From IMG/VR virus record IMGVR_UViG_3300020194_001210, positions 1-49,653 of that record: a stretch of DNA of 49,653 nt; one strand, written 5' to 3'. Below the pieces are notes generated by a model. It had not been told where the DNA came from and ran no database searches. It worked only from the letters and a program-made list of their open reading frames with translations. The stretch comes from a virus. The position numbers were made by a program, and so were the translations under genes. Below are positions 33,217-41,430 of the stretch, one piece after another; the stretch's first letter is position 1, and each line of letters starts with the position of its first letter.

Positions 33217-34284
33217 TCAAAACTCTGAGTCAAAATCAATATATCCACCAGAGCCAGGATTGTTTGGGTTGGCTTGTCCAGGAAATCCCACGCCTACTGC
33301 TTGCTGTTGAGTTAATACATTTGAAGTTAAGTCAACCATTACCTGAACCGTTGTAGGACCTATTGGCGAAGTATCGTAATAACTTGCCTGAATACTATTA
33401 CCAGCCAAAGAGTGTGTAGCTCCATCATAATATACTGCAAGCCTATTCATAGTCACAGTCAGTGTATCTCGCATTGGAACTGGTAAGTGAAAAATTCCAT
33501 ATGCATCGTCTTGATCTAATGCGAATCCAGAAGCAACAACATGTCTATCACTGCCTCCTTCATTAATCCTATAATAATATCTCTGACATAATGCTACTTC
33601 TTCAGCATAAGAACGATGGACAAATGGAGTGGCGACTTTACCTTTAACCATTTGTACTTGTGCAATGTTAATTTGCGTATTTGCATAATCAAAACTTACT
33701 AGAGTCAATTCAAACAAAGGAGCTGTCCCATGTGGAAGTGAAGTTACAGTGAATTGATACACTACGTCTTCCCATTCGCCAGTCCCTCTATGTGGTTTTA
33801 TTTCTATTGAGCTAAAAACTGTGTTCGTCCCAAATGTTAAATTGTCTCTGAAAGAAACATTTGGTTTATGCATAACAGCAGTTGACTTAACCTTTAATGA
33901 TACAGTATAAGTTTCTCCTAATTCAAAGGGGGCAGGTTTACCTGTTTCGTTAAGTTCTATTCCATAATACATAACAGCTGCATTAGTTGCAGTGAACTGA
34001 AGATAATTTCCAACCTCTGCATCATACTGTTTACTTTGAGAAGTACAATTGTGTCCATCCCAACGATCAGCAACATAACCCGATGTTCCTGTAGTTGCTC
34101 TTTGCCATACTTGAAAATCACCATTGATAATTAGATTACGGTTTGGTGCAGCTCCAATAAGAGCCTGCTGTTCTTGTGGTGTATCAGCACGTAGCATTGC
34201 TTCGCCTGCAATACCGCTAGGCTTCTGTAACTCAGTCAACTTCTCACGAATGTTAATCTCTGGTTTTGTAATCTTAACTGTCAT
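33217..34284 (-). CDS. Short fibre or tip protein, cassette 1
   Basis: A 355-residue protein. The N-terminal adaptor INIREKLTELQKPSGIAGEA is shared with the 385-aa protein at 20263. Next comes RNLIINGDFQVWQRATTGTS, a very common start of phage tip modules, then a jelly-roll-like section and FVHRSYAEEVALCQRYYYRI, which also ends the equivalent module elsewhere. The C-terminal 100 residues differ completely from the 385-aa paralogue, as expected if they form the receptor-contacting tip. It closes the first cassette. Confidence 0.75.
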   Translation of the reverse strand: MTVKITKPEINIREKLTELQKPSGIAGEAMLRADTPQEQQALIGAAPNRNLIINGDFQVWQRATTGTSGYVADRWDGHNCTSQSKQYDAEVGNYLQFTATNAAVMYYGIELNETGKPAPFELGETYTVSLKVKSTAVMHKPNVSFRDNLTFGTNTVFSSIEIKPHRGTGEWEDVVYQFTVTSLPHGTAPLFELTLVSFDYANTQINIAQVQMVKGKVATPFVHRSYAEEVALCQRYYYRINEGGSDRHVVASGFALDQDDAYGIFHLPVPMRDTLTVTMNRLAVYYDGATHSLAGNSIQASYYDTSPIGPTTVQVMVDLTSNVLTQQQAVGVGFPGQANPNNPGSGGYIDFDSEF

Positions 34285-34286
34285 GA

Positions 34287-36593
34287 TTATTCCTCTACTA
34301 CCATGCCATTAGCTGCACTAATTGCTATGCCAACAGCACCGGTTGTGTTGTCTATTCTACGAAGCCCTTGGAACACTGAGCGACCTGCACTTGTGCCTAC
34401 GTGAAGCAGTTCAGTGTCATCGTCATAGGCTAGTGCTGTGACAGCATCAGATGAGCCGTAGAGAGTACACTTAGCGTTCTCTTGGAATAGCACCTTCTCG
34501 TCTTTGTATATCTGCTTGATCTGTTCTGGGGATGGAGCTGTGGCTGACCAGCGCATTAGAGCTAATGAACCAACGAAACCTTCTACTTTATTATATCTGG
34601 TGCCAACAGATAATGGTGCATCATCATTATTAAGGCTTTGTCCTTGAGAAAAACTACCTAAAAGTCTGCCATTTACATAAGTGTATATAACTCCGCTTCT
34701 TCGCACCGCGGTGTATAAGTGCCATACAGAATTTGTGTAAGAGTTAGCATAAGCCGCATACACCACAGTACCAGCTGAATTTGTAGTATAAGTAACTACG
34801 TTTCCGCCCGTTTGAAGATAAGCGGCTATTCTAGAATGCCCAGCGGAATCACCTCTATCAAATAAATATCCAGCACCGGTCGTTAACGATGAATTGAACC
34901 AACACATAACACTGTAATCACCTACGCCAAAACTTAAATCATCGTTGTGAGGTTGATGTATATAGTTACTCGCACTAAACCCACTATATGAAACTAAGTC
35001 TGCACCTGCCGCAACTGGTGTTTTCTTCACAGTTCCGAAGACTTGTAAGCCATTGCTGTTCACGCTGCGGTCTTCTTCGGCTATGCGAACTGAGATGTTG
35101 TCGTATGAAACAGTTCCTGCTGAGGAGCCGTTATAAAGCCTAATAATCATTGACGAACCAGTCGCTTGAAATGTTCCACTAAAAGGCCCTGTTTGATTAT
35201 TTACCCTAAAATCAACATGTGAAGAAGCATCGGCATTTCTAATATATAAGCCGTTTTGGCTGTCTGCGTGATTAGCAGTAATGTCAAATGATACAACATA
35301 AGTTTCGCCGCTTGTGGTTGTTATTGTTTGATCTGCCTGAGATGCTGAAGTTGAACTTGTTATAACGCCCGCACTTTGAGAAAACCCACTAACAGTCCAC
35401 CCACTCGTATCAGTATCAAACGTACCATTCGTCACCAATTCACTACTGCCGGTCACATCTGCCGCATTTGTGTCGGACAAGGTGGCTAGTTTGATGTTGC
35501 CGTTTATCCAACCTGTGTTGTAGTCGGAGGTGATGTAGGCTTGCTTGTACCCACTGTCGTCATCACCGCCAGAAGCAACAGATATTTTATTTGGGTTATC
35601 ATATACCCCAAGGCCTTCTTCCCCAGAAAAATCAGATCCGACAGCTACCTTAGTAGAAGTCATCGCAATACCGTGTGAAGTAGAACCTCTAACATTTATT
35701 GGACTTGTACTCCCTTGTGCAAATCTAACCCCAGACCAACCGTCAACGTTAATACTAGAGAGTTCTACTTGTTCTGAAAAGTTTGCTGTATCGCCAACTT
35801 CATGAAATAATGTACCGTCTTGTATAGTAACCCAGGAAATAGTTTTTGTTGTGTTGCTATCATAGACGTTCCCATCATCCTTAATCACACTCACGCCAGT
35901 ATTAGTCGCCACCGCAATCGTTGGAACAGGTAAGCCCGTAACTGAATCAATCGGGGCGTTGGGTAGCACAGTCATGGCTACATCATTACAAGTTGATGCA
36001 ACAAGAACGTTTGTTGTGTTAATGGTGATATGAGGAACGCCTGTTCTTTCAGCAATAGCATTAGTTGTTCTAAAATATCCAGTATGTGTGTATCTAACCA
36101 CATCATCATATACAAATCTTGCTATGTGAACACCATCTGGATCACTACAAGTTACTAATTGTCCATTTGACATAGTAACAGCACTTTTTGCTCTATTATT
36201 ATATCCCAATGCACTATTACCAGTTCCACTCCAAGTGAATATCATCCACATCAGTAACTCAGGAGCATCACCGTCATAGATAGTGACTTGCGTAGATTCA
36301 GCCACAATCACAGCAACCGCAGGAAACTCTTTACGACTACCTCGGATTGTAGTATTCAATTTTTCGTTATACCAAGAAGTGTGTTGTGTACGCTTACGCC
36401 ATGCGCCACCATCAGAGTCTTTACTTGTGTCATAGATGAACACGTCAACCGCGGTCTTAGGAATAACAGAATTAATCGCAGAAAGACTTGAACCTCTTGC
36501 AGTCAAGAAGTCAGTTACATCCTGAAAGGCCGCTGTTCCAAGATCAGCATTACTAGGTACTTGGTTTGGATTTGTTCCAATTAATTTAACCAT
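34287..36593 (-). CDS. LamG/lectin-like adhesin, cassette 1
   Basis: A 768-residue protein. It opens with KLIGTNPNQVPSNADLGTAA, the adaptor also found in the 249- and 550-aa proteins. Then VFIYDTSKDSDGGAWRKRTQ, TSWYNE and RGSRKEFPAVAVI match the 798-aa paralogue. A carbohydrate-binding-like domain (ELVTNGTFDTDTSGWTVSGF) sits mid-chain, followed by a LamG-type domain (DYSVMCWFNSSLTTGAGYLF, WHLYTAVRRSGVIYTYVNGR). The C-terminal LHVGTSAGRSVFQGLR parallels the end of the 798-aa protein. It probably forms a surface-binding appendage. Confidence 0.75.
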   Translation of the reverse strand: MVKLIGTNPNQVPSNADLGTAAFQDVTDFLTARGSSLSAINSVIPKTAVDVFIYDTSKDSDGGAWRKRTQHTSWYNEKLNTTIRGSRKEFPAVAVIVAESTQVTIYDGDAPELLMWMIFTWSGTGNSALGYNNRAKSAVTMSNGQLVTCSDPDGVHIARFVYDDVVRYTHTGYFRTTNAIAERTGVPHITINTTNVLVASTCNDVAMTVLPNAPIDSVTGLPVPTIAVATNTGVSVIKDDGNVYDSNTTKTISWVTIQDGTLFHEVGDTANFSEQVELSSINVDGWSGVRFAQGSTSPINVRGSTSHGIAMTSTKVAVGSDFSGEEGLGVYDNPNKISVASGGDDDSGYKQAYITSDYNTGWINGNIKLATLSDTNAADVTGSSELVTNGTFDTDTSGWTVSGFSQSAGVITSSTSASQADQTITTTSGETYVVSFDITANHADSQNGLYIRNADASSHVDFRVNNQTGPFSGTFQATGSSMIIRLYNGSSAGTVSYDNISVRIAEEDRSVNSNGLQVFGTVKKTPVAAGADLVSYSGFSASNYIHQPHNDDLSFGVGDYSVMCWFNSSLTTGAGYLFDRGDSAGHSRIAAYLQTGGNVVTYTTNSAGTVVYAAYANSYTNSVWHLYTAVRRSGVIYTYVNGRLLGSFSQGQSLNNDDAPLSVGTRYNKVEGFVGSLALMRWSATAPSPEQIKQIYKDEKVLFQENAKCTLYGSSDAVTALAYDDDTELLHVGTSAGRSVFQGLRRIDNTTGAVGIAISAANGMVVEE

Positions 36594-36595
36594 TT

Positions 36596-39500
36596 TTAGT
36601 CATTCTCCGTCAATGCTATTAGTTCTGCATTACCAAGTCTCTTTGGATAATATTTAATATTTTTGATGTGGCCACCAATATAATTGATTCCTTCCCCGTC
36701 ACCTATAGTCATTCTTGTAAGTTTTGGAAGAGTCACAGTTGTATCAGTACTCACTGTTCCGCCATTACCAACTGCGGCAGCATCGTTTGTTGCAAACGCA
36801 AATGCGCTTTTGTTAAAATAGTTTAAGTCGGCTGCTGAAATTGATGAAGCAGACATTTCAGATGAACCATTCAAAGATAGAACTTCACCCGTTGTGCCTG
36901 TTGAACGATATCTAATACCGATATAATCATCTGTACTTCCTTCGTTCTCTATGGTAACGATACCCCAAGCATCACTAGTAATGTCTCTATCGACATTATG
37001 CTCTACATATAAAGTCCCTTGGTCTTGATTATACCAATCTGACACCGGCATAAAGCAATCGTCTGCTTTTCTTTGAGTATCTCCTGATGAAATTACATCT
37101 GCACTTCTTGTCGCTGAACCGCCATAAGTCGGAATATATGTTGTTACTCTGTTACCAGTTTCTAATTGAGCACCATATATGTAAAGTCCAGAAGATCCGT
37201 CGCCTGTATATGAAGGTGTGTTTCCTGTACCAACCCCATCGCCTAAAGCAATACGAACATAGTTAGAACCAGCATTAACAGAGTATCCTCTGATTGCGCA
37301 TCTGTACCAACCATCGCCAACATTTTCAATTTCAGCAGTACCATTAGTGAAGTTAGTGTTATTATCTCCGAACTCTAACACTGTACCATTTGTTAAATCA
37401 AATTTACCAAAAAGTCTACTTGCTCCTATGTTTAGATTAAGCTCATCTCTTTGATTTGCTTTAGCATAGAGAGAAAAACAATAATATGTACCAGCTATTT
37501 CACTAAACGTTTCACGTAAAAAGTGGTTTGTTGTTGCGGAATCCTCCCTAAGGAAAGTTGCGTTGTATATGCCTTCAGGAGATGTGACTGCTGTTGTTCT
37601 TATAGCATTCGCACCGCTTTGATTGTCTTCCCAAGCGCCTCCACCGGAGTTATCATCGTCAAAGTCGTTAGAGTATCCAAAAATGTTTGTAGAAGCTAAC
37701 TCTAAAATTAGCCCAGCATCTACCCATTTTTCGCCATCAAACTTGTATCCATACCTAGGACTGTTTTGAGGAGCGATTTTTAACAAACCATTTTCATCAT
37801 GGTAAGATGCACGACTTGATCTAGAAAGAAATCTAACGTCAGACTTAATATAAGAAGATGGATTATCTACTCCGGATTCGTATTGTGTGCCCCAAATGAG
37901 AATTCCACTTACTCTATCGCCTGATCCTGTTACAGTTCTCCAAAATGGGTCATAACTATTAATGTCTGTACTATCTCCAACAAAAATATTTGCATAGTTT
38001 GTACCATTAGTATTCTCAAATGCTACTGAACACCTGTACCATCCATCTCCAACATCCTCCATGTATACTATGGTTGAGACGGAAGGTGTAGTCACTTGCG
38101 AATATGTTCCGTTATCCAATCTAAACTTATAACCATACCCAGAAGAGTTCGAACCAAAAATTTGCGACAAGAGAAGAGTATCATATCCTGCTGCCTTTGC
38201 GTATGTACTAAACACTTGCCAGCCACTTGACACTGTTAAAGTAGTGGAATATATTCCTTTACGACTACTAGATTCACCGGGAACGATTTTTGTTGCGGTA
38301 TATGTTCCGTCAGGAGCTTTGGCAGCGTTAAATACGTAGTGATGATCTGTTGATGTTGCATCACCCCATTCGCCCATGTGATAGTAACTACTCTGATCCA
38401 CACGATTGGTTCTAGATTCTTCTATGAGAAGCCCTTTACTCTCACCAGTCGCAGGATTGTGGTCAAAGCGTGGTTCGTTATTAACAGCGTATCTTAAAAC
38501 CCTATTATTATCATAGTAGGAACCAATTGATTCACGATTGAACGTAATGCGTGGATCAAGTTGCTTAGAGTTAGCGAAGTCTAAGTTAAGTGTAGGCCTA
38601 ATCGTTGGTTGATCATTATCATTATACAACGAATGCGTTGCGCCAGAAATCTTAAATGCAGTAGTTCCAACAGAAACACCACCAGCAGTATAGTCATGGT
38701 CGATATGAAACTCATCATCAGAGCCAGAGACTTTAACTTTCCATTCACTGTCACGTGTGCCAGAGGTTGATGCGCCAATTCTTAAGTGTGCCGAACCACC
38801 ACCAGTGTCATCCTCAATCTTAATATCTCCAGCACCTTTGACGTGCAGTTGATAACTTGGATCAATATAATAAGGAGCGGTGTTACCGTCACCAAAGTTA
38901 CCAATACCCAACTTACCATCATGTGATAGAACCATCAGAAGATTGCTGGTGACTGAATTTGTCTGATTTGGATCCGTTTGGTCTAAATCGCCATCACGGA
39001 ATTGTAGTGCACCACCGTCAAGTAGAATTCTTGCTGATGCATTTGTTCCTGTTTTGTCAAATGCAAGCGTAGGCGATAGACCACGAATTGTTACGGAACC
39101 ACCATTTGCGCCATCCACAAAAACTGCCGTAGGTTTAAGAGTAGTGATTGCGTTAGTGCCGACCGTTAGCCTAGACTCTGGAGTCTCTACACCAATACCT
39201 ACGTTGGTATCGCCAATCACCATCTTAACGTCACCGCTATCCTGCGGTGAGTCTGTTGAACCTATATTGTTCTTAAAGATGATTTCGCCGGTGCTTGACG
39301 TAGAGCCGATAATAACATCTAAGTCATGATAACCAATCTTACCTCTATTACCACCTTTTGGACCAATATCAATATGTGGACTAGTTGCACTGATATGTAG
39401 AAGTGTGTCTGGTGTATTGGCGCCTGTACCTATACCAACTTTATCTCCTACTATAGTAAGTGGATTTTTTTGAGAGCCACCTCCACTCGTAAAAATTCTT

Positions 39501-40384
39501 GTTAGACTTTCTCTATCAGCGTCAGTATTGTCTGACCAACTACTTTGTACATAAAAAAGCTGACGCTCTTGCGTAGTAGTCAAAGCCCTAAATTCTATAC
39601 CGACTCCGTTTCCTACGTCAGAAGTAGAAGCGTTTACGAACTCCGAATATGAAATTGCGCCATCGCTTTCGCCCTCAATCCTAAGTGGAATCGCGTCAGC
39701 GGTCTCTACATGTAAATTTCTAGTAGGATTTGTAACACCTCCAATACCAACATAACCGCCAGTGTCAATCGCAATACCAGCCGAGCCGTCAGGCCCGTTG
39801 ATTTTTACGTCTCCCGCTTGCGCGTCTAGTATTCTGTTACCACCTACATCTGAATAAATTCTATTTGATAAAAATTTTATATACGTATCAGTATCACCAG
39901 CGTGAACAATACCAGTGTCAGTAAGTATTGTGTCTACGTGGATATCTTTATTAAAATCCCACTCATCGTTTGTGCCGTCATATAGAATCGTTGCGCTTGC
40001 ACCATCAACCGTTAGTCCTGCACCGTCCGCTGCAGCTGCATTGGCTGCCCCTGATGCAAGAGTGATATTAAGATCAGCGACGTCCATTGTGGTTGAGTTG
40101 ACTGTAGTGGTTGTACCGTCAATCTGAAGGTCACCGCGGATAACAACAAGACCGTTTGTTGAACCGTCTGTATCTGGGTCATGAGGAGAAGGATCAATAT
40201 AGAACGTAGCGGGACCGTTAAGTTCACCAGTCAGTGTTACGTTTGCAGCACTAATATCTGCAGCACTAATATCACCACTAGTCGTAATATTTCCACTAGT
40301 GTTTAGCGCGATGTCTGACGCAAGATCGGCGTTGGTTATTGTACCGTCTAGAACTTGATCCGTTTTGATTCTTGTCAATGCCAT
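36596..40384 (-). CDS. Giant tail fibre protein, cassette 1 (1262 aa, duplicated terminal module)
   Basis: The largest protein here. The N-terminus MALTRIKTDQVLDGTITNAD is a typical fibre start in marine phages. The shared module lies at about 50-146, followed by a beta-repeat shaft (YVGIGGVTNPTRNLHVETAD, KVGIGTGANTPDTLLHISAT and similar). From about 590 comes LNLDFANSKQLDPRITFNRE, PRFDHNPATGESKGLLIEES and a first 'GTQYESG' end. A second, diverged copy of the same module follows (ASYHDENGLLKIAPQNSPRY ... YGAQLETGNRVTTYIPTYGG). The tandem duplication distinguishes it from the 1128-aa fibre. A LamG-like end follows. Confidence 0.78.
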   Translation of the reverse strand: MALTRIKTDQVLDGTITNADLASDIALNTSGNITTSGDISAADISAANVTLTGELNGPATFYIDPSPHDPDTDGSTNGLVVIRGDLQIDGTTTTVNSTTMDVADLNITLASGAANAAAADGAGLTVDGASATILYDGTNDEWDFNKDIHVDTILTDTGIVHAGDTDTYIKFLSNRIYSDVGGNRILDAQAGDVKINGPDGSAGIAIDTGGYVGIGGVTNPTRNLHVETADAIPLRIEGESDGAISYSEFVNASTSDVGNGVGIEFRALTTTQERQLFYVQSSWSDNTDADRESLTRIFTSGGGSQKNPLTIVGDKVGIGTGANTPDTLLHISATSPHIDIGPKGGNRGKIGYHDLDVIIGSTSSTGEIIFKNNIGSTDSPQDSGDVKMVIGDTNVGIGVETPESRLTVGTNAITTLKPTAVFVDGANGGSVTIRGLSPTLAFDKTGTNASARILLDGGALQFRDGDLDQTDPNQTNSVTSNLLMVLSHDGKLGIGNFGDGNTAPYYIDPSYQLHVKGAGDIKIEDDTGGGSAHLRIGASTSGTRDSEWKVKVSGSDDEFHIDHDYTAGGVSVGTTAFKISGATHSLYNDNDQPTIRPTLNLDFANSKQLDPRITFNRESIGSYYDNNRVLRYAVNNEPRFDHNPATGESKGLLIEESRTNRVDQSSYYHMGEWGDATSTDHHYVFNAAKAPDGTYTATKIVPGESSSRKGIYSTTLTVSSGWQVFSTYAKAAGYDTLLLSQIFGSNSSGYGYKFRLDNGTYSQVTTPSVSTIVYMEDVGDGWYRCSVAFENTNGTNYANIFVGDSTDINSYDPFWRTVTGSGDRVSGILIWGTQYESGVDNPSSYIKSDVRFLSRSSRASYHDENGLLKIAPQNSPRYGYKFDGEKWVDAGLILELASTNIFGYSNDFDDDNSGGGAWEDNQSGANAIRTTAVTSPEGIYNATFLREDSATTNHFLRETFSEIAGTYYCFSLYAKANQRDELNLNIGASRLFGKFDLTNGTVLEFGDNNTNFTNGTAEIENVGDGWYRCAIRGYSVNAGSNYVRIALGDGVGTGNTPSYTGDGSSGLYIYGAQLETGNRVTTYIPTYGGSATRSADVISSGDTQRKADDCFMPVSDWYNQDQGTLYVEHNVDRDITSDAWGIVTIENEGSTDDYIGIRYRSTGTTGEVLSLNGSSEMSASSISAADLNYFNKSAFAFATNDAAAVGNGGTVSTDTTVTLPKLTRMTIGDGEGINYIGGHIKNIKYYPKRLGNAELIALTEND
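39945..40235 (-). repeat. Shared fibre module, copy in the 1262-aa fibre
   Basis: Encodes GELNGPATFYIDP ... VVIRGDLQIDGTTTTVNSTT ... DGAGLTVDGASATILYDGTN. It is closest to the copy at 25188. Boundaries are approximate. Confidence 0.7.
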
Positions 40385-40385
40385 G

Positions 40386-41351
40386 TTATGCGCTCACCGT
40401 AATTCTTTTAGTCTTAATCGTGGTGTTCGTATTGGTCGGTGTTACCGTTAACCTTACGTTGCCCGTTAAGATTGATGCATCCAATGTTCCTAGGGAACTA
40501 CTAGTATATATCGTACCATACTCGGTCATGTACACTGTTGTACCATCATGAACCAATAAAACTTCAGTCGCATGATAACCTGCACTTGCGTGCGACATAG
40601 ACACAATGTATTTTGCTGTTCTGTAAGTATTTGATTTGAAGGTATCAACGATCTGACCTGAGGATGTTGTTGTAGCTACAAGCTCGCTATTGATTAACCC
40701 TTCTGAGTCAATAAAGCTGGCCTTGGCCAACGATACAATTTCAAGAGTATCACCTGATGATATTGCCGTTTGAAGAACGACTGATGTACCGTTCGTTGCC
40801 GTATAGTCAAGACTATGAACAAGACGAGCACCGTTAAGATACACCTCGATCATTTCAAGATCGTATGTAAGGGTGTTACCGTCTACATCCGCACCAGTGA
40901 ACGTTGTCGTGCTAGTGCTGGGTTGATATACGTAGGACTGATAATCTCTCAAACGGAACTCAGCATTATGAATCGCTAAAGTCCGACACTCGATTGCGTC
41001 ATTCAGCGCGGGTGCCTGGGAGAAGGTAAGAGTTCCGTTTGAGAGAGTATAAGCATCGGCGTGCTGTGACACACCGTTGATTGTTACAAAGACGTACTGT
41101 TCATCCGCTGGTGCTTCGGTTAGATTGAAGTCAACGGTTGAGTTATCGCCGGTGAAAGTGTCAAGAATAACTGATTCATCAGTCGCACAGTTACCACGGA
41201 AACGAACAATCTCTTCCCCGTTTAGGCCATCCCTTTTAAGAAAGATGTATCCGTCGTATGTGTTTATCGCGAGTTCGCCTAACTGTAATGCAGAGGTAGT
41301 TGGTACCTTCGCATGTACGGCGGACCGCTTTAGCTTGACATTAGTCGCCAT
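40386..41351 (-). CDS. Fibre or baseplate adaptor protein with two beta repeats
   Basis: A 321-residue protein. The N-terminus KLKRSAVHAKVPTTSALQLG, then ELAINTYDGYIFLKRD, is a frequent start of phage fibre-like proteins. Two similar beta units follow (FTGDNSTVDFNLTEAP ... VFVTINGVSQHADAYTLSNG; and FTGADVDGNTLTYDLE ... IEVYLNGARLVHSLDYTATN). The C-terminus has TAKYIVSMSHASAGYHATEV then TTVYMTEYGTIYTSSSLG, a module recalled from T4-like cyanophage structural proteins. It likely sits at the fibre attachment. GAGG precedes the ATG at a long spacing of about 12 bases. Confidence 0.72.
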   Translation of the reverse strand: MATNVKLKRSAVHAKVPTTSALQLGELAINTYDGYIFLKRDGLNGEEIVRFRGNCATDESVILDTFTGDNSTVDFNLTEAPADEQYVFVTINGVSQHADAYTLSNGTLTFSQAPALNDAIECRTLAIHNAEFRLRDYQSYVYQPSTSTTTFTGADVDGNTLTYDLEMIEVYLNGARLVHSLDYTATNGTSVVLQTAISSGDTLEIVSLAKASFIDSEGLINSELVATTTSSGQIVDTFKSNTYRTAKYIVSMSHASAGYHATEVLLVHDGTTVYMTEYGTIYTSSSLGTLDASILTGNVRLTVTPTNTNTTIKTKRITVSA

Positions 41352-41375
41352 TAAGAATATTCCTCAACAATGTAC

Positions 41376-41389
41376 GCCTTATATAAGGC
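41376..41389. repeat. Perfect 14-bp palindrome upstream of the 321-aa gene
   Basis: GCCTTATATAAGGC, centred on TATATA, in the only intergenic gap of the first fibre cassette, 25 bases before the ATG. It could be a protein-binding site or a degenerate promoter; nothing else supports a role. Confidence 0.4.
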
Positions 41390-41398
41390 AAGTCAAAC

Positions 41399-41418
41399 GC
41401 GGGGGTATGTACCCCCGC
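41399..41418 (-). terminator. GC-rich hairpin after the 714-aa gene
   Basis: Perfect 8-bp stem GCGGGGGT / ACCCCCGC with a 4-base loop, 13 bases after the stop. On the minus strand it is followed only by GTTTGAC, so termination would be partial; it may protect the 3' end of the upstream message. Confidence 0.55.
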
Positions 41419-41430
41419 TATCATAAAAAT

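Noticed and set aside
41341-41424. 27-codon frame across the hairpin and palindrome before the 321-aa gene
   Set aside because: It runs through the hairpin and palindrome, overlaps the next gene out of frame and has no ribosome site.
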